Of a stretch of DNA of 64,000 bases, positions 57,919 through 64,000 are shown in pieces. How positions within the stretch are numbered: the first letter of the stretch is position 1; each line of letters opens with the position of its first letter. The stretch covers positions 29,925,083 through 29,989,082 of the forward strand of contig NC_049903.1 in NCBI RefSeq assembly GCF_001411555.2, written 5' to 3'. Under the pieces are notes generated by a model. It saw nothing but the letters and a program-made list of their open reading frames with translations, searched no databases and had not been told where the DNA came from. The position numbers and the translations under genes were made by a program. This DNA is from Juglans regia. Its lineage: Eukaryota; Streptophyta; Magnoliopsida; Fagales; Juglandaceae.

Positions 57919-58320
57919 TATTAGAGCAACATGTTCATCACAGCTCCTCTACTGTAATTCATCAAAATCATCAAGATCAAGCTGATAGTGCTACCATGAA
58001 GACATCTGACCTGCAACCTCATGTACTCGCAGCTTGTGATAATGCTCCTCTCAAACTACCAGAAAGGGACCTCTTGTAATTAAGTCATCATGTCCTTTAA
58101 TGTAATTGTACAGTTTGTTACGTAGTTGTAGCACTAAGATGAATATTCCCCTTTACCTCTGGTTTGTCAGAGTTATTTATTCTTTAATGTATATAAACCA
58201 GCACCTAGCACCTCTTGTAATTATCAAGATAGTGAATGCATTGAGTTCAAAAAGTTTTGTCTCCTCCTTCATTCTTCTAGTTAATTGTTCGGCAACTTAG
58301 TTTTATTTAGTTCTCTTACA
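57919..58320 (+). repeat. Copia 5' LTR (402 bp)
   Basis: Begins TATTAGAGCAACATG and ends TCTCTTACA. It has a TATA-like TATATAAACC at about 58190. Compared with the 3' LTR it has about 9 extra bases near 57965, lacks 3 near 57941, and shows scattered substitutions. The usual TG start is TA in both LTRs. Confidence 0.95.
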
Positions 58321-58337
58321 TGGTATCAAGTGACAGG
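58321..58337 (+). promoter_or_regulatory. Copia primer binding site
   Basis: TGGTATCAAGTGACAGG directly follows the 5' LTR. It is a variant of the tRNA-Met-type TGGTATCAGAGC site. Confidence 0.75.
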
Positions 58338-58446
58338 TTCTCTTGAGAAATTTCAATGGAAACACCCATTTCAACAGAAACACTCAAATCCAACACATCC
58401 ATTTTTCTCAATTTTACTAACATTGTCAACCCTTATAGACTTGAAC

Positions 58447-58923
58447 ATGGAGATAACCCCTCCCTCCCTTTATTTAGTTCCAGATCTTCTTACTATAGAA
58501 AACTATACTACTTGGTCTAGAGCCATGTGCAGGGCTCTGCGTGGAAAGAATAAACTTGGGTTTATAAATGGCACCTTGCCCAAACCAATAGACCCAAAAG
58601 ACCCTTTACATGAAGCTTGGGAAAGATGTAATGACCTCATTGTGTCCAGGCTTCACAACTCTATTAACCCAGCCCTCAAATCTAGCATTATCTTGGTGGA
58701 TGATGCTCAGCAAATCTGGACTGAATTCAGAGATAGATTCACTCAACAAAATGGCCATCGCATCTTCCAGTTGAAGAAGTCCTTGACAGGTTTGCAACAA
58801 GACAGTGACTTTGTCAATGTCTACTTTGGTAAGCTTAAAATCTTATGGGATGAACTTATCATATATGAACCCATGCCTAATTGTACTTGTGGTAAACTTG
58901 CTATTTTATATGATCGATATTAG
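58447..58923 (+). pseudogene. Copia gag (N-terminal part)
   Basis: From ATG 58447: LTIENYTTWSRAMCRALRGK, KLGFINGTLPKP, WERCNDLIVSRLHNSI and IWTEFRDRFTQQNG are classic plant copia gag (UBN2/retrotran_gag) motifs. The frame stops at 58921-58923 after CGKLAILYDRY, where gag normally continues. Confidence 0.88.
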
Positions 58924-59039
58924 AGAAATTGTGTTACATGGGTTTGAATGACACTTATAATGTGACCCGAGATCAAATCATGCTCATGGACCCATTACCT
59001 CCCATCAACAAGATTTCCTCCATGATTCAACAGTAGGAA

Positions 59040-62000
59040 ATGCAACATTTGATTCTCTCTGGAATACCATCCCCTGACTTCATGGCTCTTGCTGTCAAAC
59101 AACCTCAATTCTCCTACAAACCTTTTTCCAAATCATCCCAACCACCAAAGCGTGAGAGACCTTATTGTACCTATTGCAAAATTTCTGGCCACTTGCTTGA
59201 AAATTCTTTCAAGACTGGAAATGCTCAACCACTAACTTGCACACACTGTCATATGACTGGACATATAGCAGATAAATGCTATAAACTACATGGTTATCCC
59301 CCTGGCTATAAGTTACATGACAAAGGTAAGCAACCTGACTCTCCCTATGCCAACATGACATCCCTTGAGCCAGAACCACCATTAGATACTCAGCTTACTT
59401 TTACCAAGGATCAGTACCAACAAATTTTGTCCCTATTGCAGTCAAGAAAAGCTCCCATTGTCACTCATTCAGTCAACACTGCCATGAATGATACTTCCCT
59501 TTCCCTCACTTCCTTCACTCACACACACCATTCAACAACCCATTTACCACGGATCATAGACACGGGTGCTACAGATCACATGATATGCGTCATCTCTTTC
59601 TTCTCCTCCATTTCCTCTTGTCTCTTTTGTTGTTAAATTACCAGATGGAACCACAGCACCTGTCACACATATTGGCACTATCCACCTCACTAATACATTA
59701 ACTCTTCACAATATATTATGTGTCCCATATTTTCATTTTAATTTGATCTCAGCAACAAAACTAACTACCTCTCTTTTTTGCTGTTTTGTTTTTCTTTCAC
59801 AATCATGTTTTATTCAGAACCTTTTGTCATGGACCACAATTGGCATGGGTGAGATGAAGGATGTACTCTACAATTTGCTTACTGCTTCAGTGTCTCCTAC
59901 TGCCATCCTTAATTATTTTTCTACTTTTCCGCACAAACAGATTTATGTTTCTACTATTTCCACAAGTATGGATCATATTGCATATATTTGGCTTTGTAGA
60001 TTGGGTCATACACCCATTTCCAAGCTAAATGTAATTCAAGATGCTTCAATTCAGAATCACACCTTATAATTTCTCATAACAATCCTTGTTATGTGTGCCC
60101 CATTGCTAAACATTATAAGCTCCCTTTTCCAATGAGCAATCATCAAAGTAAAACCATTTTTGAACTTATACATTGTGACATATGGGGTCCCAATTCCATT
60201 GAATCATATGATGGTCACAGATTCTTTCAAACTATAGTAGATGACTTCTCTCGAACCACTTGGATTTATCTACTCAAGGCTAAATCAGACACTAGACAAT
60301 GCATTGAGTCCTTTTGCAATCTAGCTAATATACAATTTCACACAAAAGTTCAAATAGTTAGAAGTGACAATGGCCGTGAATTTCAAATGAAAGAATTTTT
60401 CCATAAAAGGGGAATCATCCATCATAGAACTTGTGTAGAAACACCCTAACAAAATGGGGTTGTTGAAAGAAAACACCAATACCTTTTGAATATAGCTCGA
60501 GCTCTTAAAATACAATTCAATCTTCCCAATAAATACTGGACTGATTTTATTCTCACTGCAGCATATATAATTAATCGAGTTCCAAGTTTAGTTCTGTCCA
60601 ATAAGACCCCCCTTTAATTCTTTTCAACATTCCCCCTACATATTCTCATATGAAAGTGTTAGGGTGTCTTTGTTTTGCTTCCACCCTTTCACAAAAAAGG
60701 AAGAAATCAGATCCTCAAGGCAGGAGATGTGTTTTTCTTGTTTATCCTTTTGGCATAAAAGGATACAAGTTACTTGATCTTAACACTCAAGCACTCTTTT
60801 TCTCTCGAGATGTCACATTCTATGAGCATATCTTCCATTTTCATCATTCCCTTCCATCTTTGCATACCACCATTCCACCACCAAACAATTTCTTACCCAA
60901 CCCAATTTCCAAACCCACTTCCTCTTCACCCACATCACTTTCTTCTTCTGTTCCTTTACCTATCCCATCACTTCCCCCACCCTTACAGACTCCTGATCCT
61001 TCACCCTCTCCCCTTTTGCCTCTTGAACCTCCACACTCCTCTCTTTCTCCTGAACTCCCTTCCAATTCTACTTTTGCTTCTCCACCACCACTTTGAAGGT
61101 CAACCAGAACAAGGACAGCTCCTCAATACCTTCAGGATTTTCACTGCAAGCAAGCATCCTTCATCTCACCTTCTCCATCCAAAGTCATGACATCAGGTAC
61201 CTCTTTCCCTCTATCTCATTTTATTTCTTATGATCGTTTGTCACCAAGTTTTTCATTTCTTATGATTGTTTGTCACCAAGTTTTTCCTTATTTTTAACTT
61301 CCATTCCATCCACTCAAGACCCACAAACCTATAGACAAGCTGTCAAAGACCCTGATTGGTGTAAAGCAATGGAAGTAGAAATTGATGCACTAGAATTCAA
61401 TAAGACTTGGGTTCTCATGGACCTGCCTGACCTGCCTCATGGTAAAATCCCAATTGATTGCAAGTATGTATTCAAAACCAAGTACAGATCCAATGGTACT
61501 ATTGAAAGGAAAAAGGTAAGACTAGTTGCCAAAAGATTCACTCAACAAGAAGGAGTGGATTATCATGAAACTTTTTCTCCAGTGGTTAAAATTGTCACAG
61601 TCAAAACTATACTTGCTTTGGCTGTTGTTAATAGATGACATTTTCACTAATTCGATGTCAACAATGCATTTCTCAACGGAGAACTTCAAGAAGAAATTTA
61701 TATAAAAGACCTACTGGCTATCAAAAGGGCAACCCAAGACAAGTTTGCAAGCTGCTTAGAAGTCTCTATGGACTTAAGCAAGTTTCAAGACAATGGTATG
61801 ACAAGTTCTCTACATCCCTCATTCAAATAGTCAAAGGCTGATTATAGTCTTTTCACTTGTATCAATGGTGCCACTTTCACAACTTTGCTTGTTTATGTAG
61901 TTGACATAGTGGTTGCAAGCAACTCACTTGAATCTATTTCCACCTTAAAATCCTTCTTAAATCACCATTTCAAAATAAAAGGCCTCAACATTTAAGGTAT

Positions 62001-62757
62001 TTTTTAGGCATAGAAGTTGCTAGGTTCCCCTATTGGCATCCATCTCTGCCAAAGAAAGTATACCCTTGATATACTTGCTGACTTAGGACAGTTAGCATCC
62101 AAGCCACTCAAAATTCCCATGGACCAAAACCATAGATTAAGCAAAACCACTGGTTCTCCATTGTCTGACCCAACTCCATATAAACAACTCATTGGTAGGC
62201 TCCTTTATCTTACCATAACCAGACCTGACATCAATTATCCCACTCAAATTCTCAGCCAGTGCATGGAAAAACCCACTAATGTTCACCTTGTTATAGCTTA
62301 TAAAGTTCTAAGGTACCTCAAGAATGCCCCTGGCCAAGGTATCTTGCTATCCTCCCATTCCTCCATTCACTTAAGAGGATACTGTGACTCAGATTGGGCA
62401 TCATGCCCTGACACCCGAAAGTCTGTTACTGGTTATTATGTTTTCATGGGTAATTCCCTCATCTCATGGCATTCAAAGAAACAAACTGCGGTCTCCAAAT
62501 CCTCGGCTGAAGCAATATATCGTGCAATGGCTTCCCTCTCCACTGAGTTCACTTGGCTGAGGCATCTCCTCTCTGACCTTGCCATTTCTCATCCTCAACC
62601 AGCTGACATGTATTGTGATAATCAGGCTGCTCTTCACATAGTAACTAACCCCGTCTTCCATGAGAGGACAAAACACATAGAGGTGAATTGCCACCTAATT
62701 CGAGATCAAATTCTTGCAAAACAAATCAGAACTGCACATGTCTCTACACATTCATAG
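59040..62757 (+). pseudogene. Copia gag C-terminus and pol (protease, integrase, RT, RNase H), disrupted
   Basis: Two zinc-knuckle-like Cys clusters (CTYCKISGHLLENS; CTHCHMTGHIADKCYKLHG) lie at 59166-59290. The protease motif IIDTGATDHM is at about 59557. GAG-pre-integrase WLCRLGHTPISKL is near 59990. The integrase core runs from ELIHCDIWGP to the catalytic SDNGREF (60363), then VVERKH; a TAA at 60447-60449 interrupts TP-QNG. A Pro/Ser-rich spacer covers 60850-61096. RT has VFKTKYRSNGTIERKKVRLVAK and FSPVVK; its catalytic box near 61895 reads YVVD instead of YVDD. RNase H has YCDSDWASCPDTRKS, KSSAEAIYRAMA and the DNQAA region, with a TAG at 62755-62757 inside the final HS-LADIFTK. Many breaks look like C-to-T changes (CAA to TAA, CAG to TAG). 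Confidence 0.92.
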
Positions 62758-62857
62758 CTAGCTGATATTTTTACTAAATCTCTCCCTTCATACACTCTGT
62801 GTGCTCATTTATCCAAGATGAGAATAGATAATATATATTCTCCATCTTGTGGGGGGA

Positions 62858-63253
62858 TATTAGAGCAGCATGTTCATCACATGAGCTCCTCTAATGTAAT
62901 TCATCAAGATCAAGCTGATAATGCTACCATGAAGACATCTGACTTGCAACCTCATGTACTCGCAGCTTGTGATAATGCTCCTCTCAAACTACCAGAAATG
63001 GTCCTATTGTAATTAAGTCATCATGTCATTTTATGTAATTCTACAGTTTGTTACGTAGCTATAGCACTTAGATGAATATTCCCTTTTACCTTTGGCTTGT
63101 CAGAGTTAGTTATTCTTTGTTATATATAAACCAGAACCTAGCACCTCTTGTAATTATTGAGATAGTGAATGAATTGAATTCAGAAAGTTTTGTCTCCCCC
63201 TTCCTTCTTCTAGTTAATTGTTCGGCAACTTAGTTTTATTTGCTTCTCTTACA
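62858..63253 (+). repeat. Copia 3' LTR (396 bp)
   Basis: Preceded by the GGGGGGAT polypurine tract. Begins TATTAGAGCAGCATG and ends TCTCTTACA. Very similar to the 5' LTR, with few substitutions and two small indels. Confidence 0.95.
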
Positions 63254-63258
63254 CTCCT
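63254..63258. repeat. Target-site duplication CTCCT, right copy
   Basis: Matches 57914-57918. Confidence 0.9.
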
Positions 63259-63445
63259 ACATGTACAAATGAAGAAGGGTAGAGAATTTTTAGTTTTGTT
63301 AAAGGGAATGCCCTTCTTGGGGATGTAAATCACTATATATAGTGCCACTTGCAGCTATAGGCTATAGCTATGAATAAGATTAACGGAAAAACTGAGAAGC
63401 ATTGTTTTATCAGCTAGGACTTGTGCTAAGCTTTTATATAAAGAG

Positions 63446-63485
<40 letters not shown>

Positions 63486-63794
63486 CAAATTGACATGATT
63501 TAAAGTTACATCAAAGCCACTATATATTTTGTAATTTTCATATCAAAATTAGTAGATTTTGATACAATCTAATATGGAAAGCATAATTTCTCATCTTTAA
63601 ATATATGAACGCCATATCCGTCCTTCCAAATAAATAACAACGATGGAAACATCATCATGATAACGGCGGCGCTCCCCTTGTGGGATATCTAGTAACTCAT
63701 CCAACTCCATATCTGCAATATTGCAATTACCTCGAGCTGAGTTCATTATTAGATTTTAACTATTTTTTTTTCCCTATCCTACCATTTTGTTTAT
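63259..63794. other. Intergenic DNA with (TA)n
   Basis: A (TA)n tract lies at 63451-63483. No gene recognised. Confidence 0.6.
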
Positions 63795-64000
63795 GAGGTT
63801 TGGATTCAAAATTCACCTCAACTCATTTCATCTCATCGTTACAATTTTTTTAAATTTTTAAATAAAATATAATAAACAATTCAAAATTTTCAAATTCTAA
63901 AATAACTTTTCCAAATTCCCATACCAAATATAATAAATAATTCAACTTTTATTCTACTATTCACAAACCATCTCAACCTCATCTCTGAATCCAAACCTCT
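63795..64000 (+). mobile_element. MITE, family copy C, complete with 13-bp terminal inverted repeats
   Basis: GAGGTTTGGATTC (63795-63807) is the exact inverse of GAATCCAAACCTC (63987-63999). The interior contains CACCTCAACTCATTTCATCTC and TATAATAAACAATTC segments shared with copies A and B. The element is about 205 bp and non-coding. It ends at the window edge, so the flanking duplication cannot be read. Confidence 0.8.

Larger units (their letters stand above)
57919..63253 (+). mobile_element. Full-length Ty1/copia LTR retrotransposon, coding region degenerate
   Basis: 5335 bp: 5' LTR, primer site, gag, protease, integrase, reverse transcriptase, RNase H, polypurine tract (GGGGGGAT before 62858), 3' LTR, and CTCCT duplicated on both sides. 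The domain order, integrase before RT, defines copia. The frame is broken by several stops and shifts, so the copy cannot act on its own. Confidence 0.95.

Overview
This is eukaryotic DNA, almost certainly the nuclear genome of a woody dicot. Coding sequence is split by GT-AG introns, intergenic DNA is AT-rich with long (TA)n tracts, and transposable elements of nearly every plant class are nested in it. A Fagales tree (walnut, pecan, oak or chestnut type) is my best guess, but that rests only on general look. No rRNA, tRNA or CRISPR array was seen.

Only two host genes look intact. One is a SIAMESE-RELATED-type CDK inhibitor on the minus strand (18038-18550). The other is a complete eight-exon ALG10 alpha-1,2-glucosyltransferase gene on the plus strand (52826-56336). 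Nearly everything else is mobile DNA or its debris.

Layout: 1-4998, AT-rich intergenic. 5008-16447, a CACTA (En/Spm) element: a tnp2-type transposase gene with one frameshift, a TNPA-like gene, then a block of host-gene exons (three exons of an SGPP-like HAD sugar phosphatase plus unidentified pieces), then an array of short palindromic GGCGA/TCGCC motifs ending in a CACTA terminus. The left terminus was not found. 18038-18550, SMR gene. 19540-30430, two ends of one hAT-type (TTF zinc finger) transposase pseudogene, both on the minus strand, separated by a LINE (about 20130-26159) and a Ty3/gypsy integrase remnant (28840-29720). This suggests nested insertion.

32944-39708 is an endogenous pararetrovirus-like locus: a 3042-bp unit present twice in tandem with one difference noticed, plus a truncated third copy. 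Each unit is itself a mosaic of segments in both orientations with a tRNA-Met-type primer binding site. 41990-42480 is GC-rich with 30-bp tandem repeats. 45841 to about 50835 is a PIF/Harbinger-like element with the Myb-like ORF1 but no transposase in view; it also holds two minisatellites and a possible captured gene fragment. ALG10 follows. 57919-63253 is a full-length, coding-dead Ty1/copia element with both LTRs and an intact CTCCT target-site duplication. Copies of one inverted-repeat MITE family lie at 31866, 44914 and 63795, with a weaker one at 16985.

The most notable structures are the CACTA element with captured SGPP exons, the 3042-bp tandem duplication of rearranged viral-type sequence, and the ORF1-only Harbinger element.
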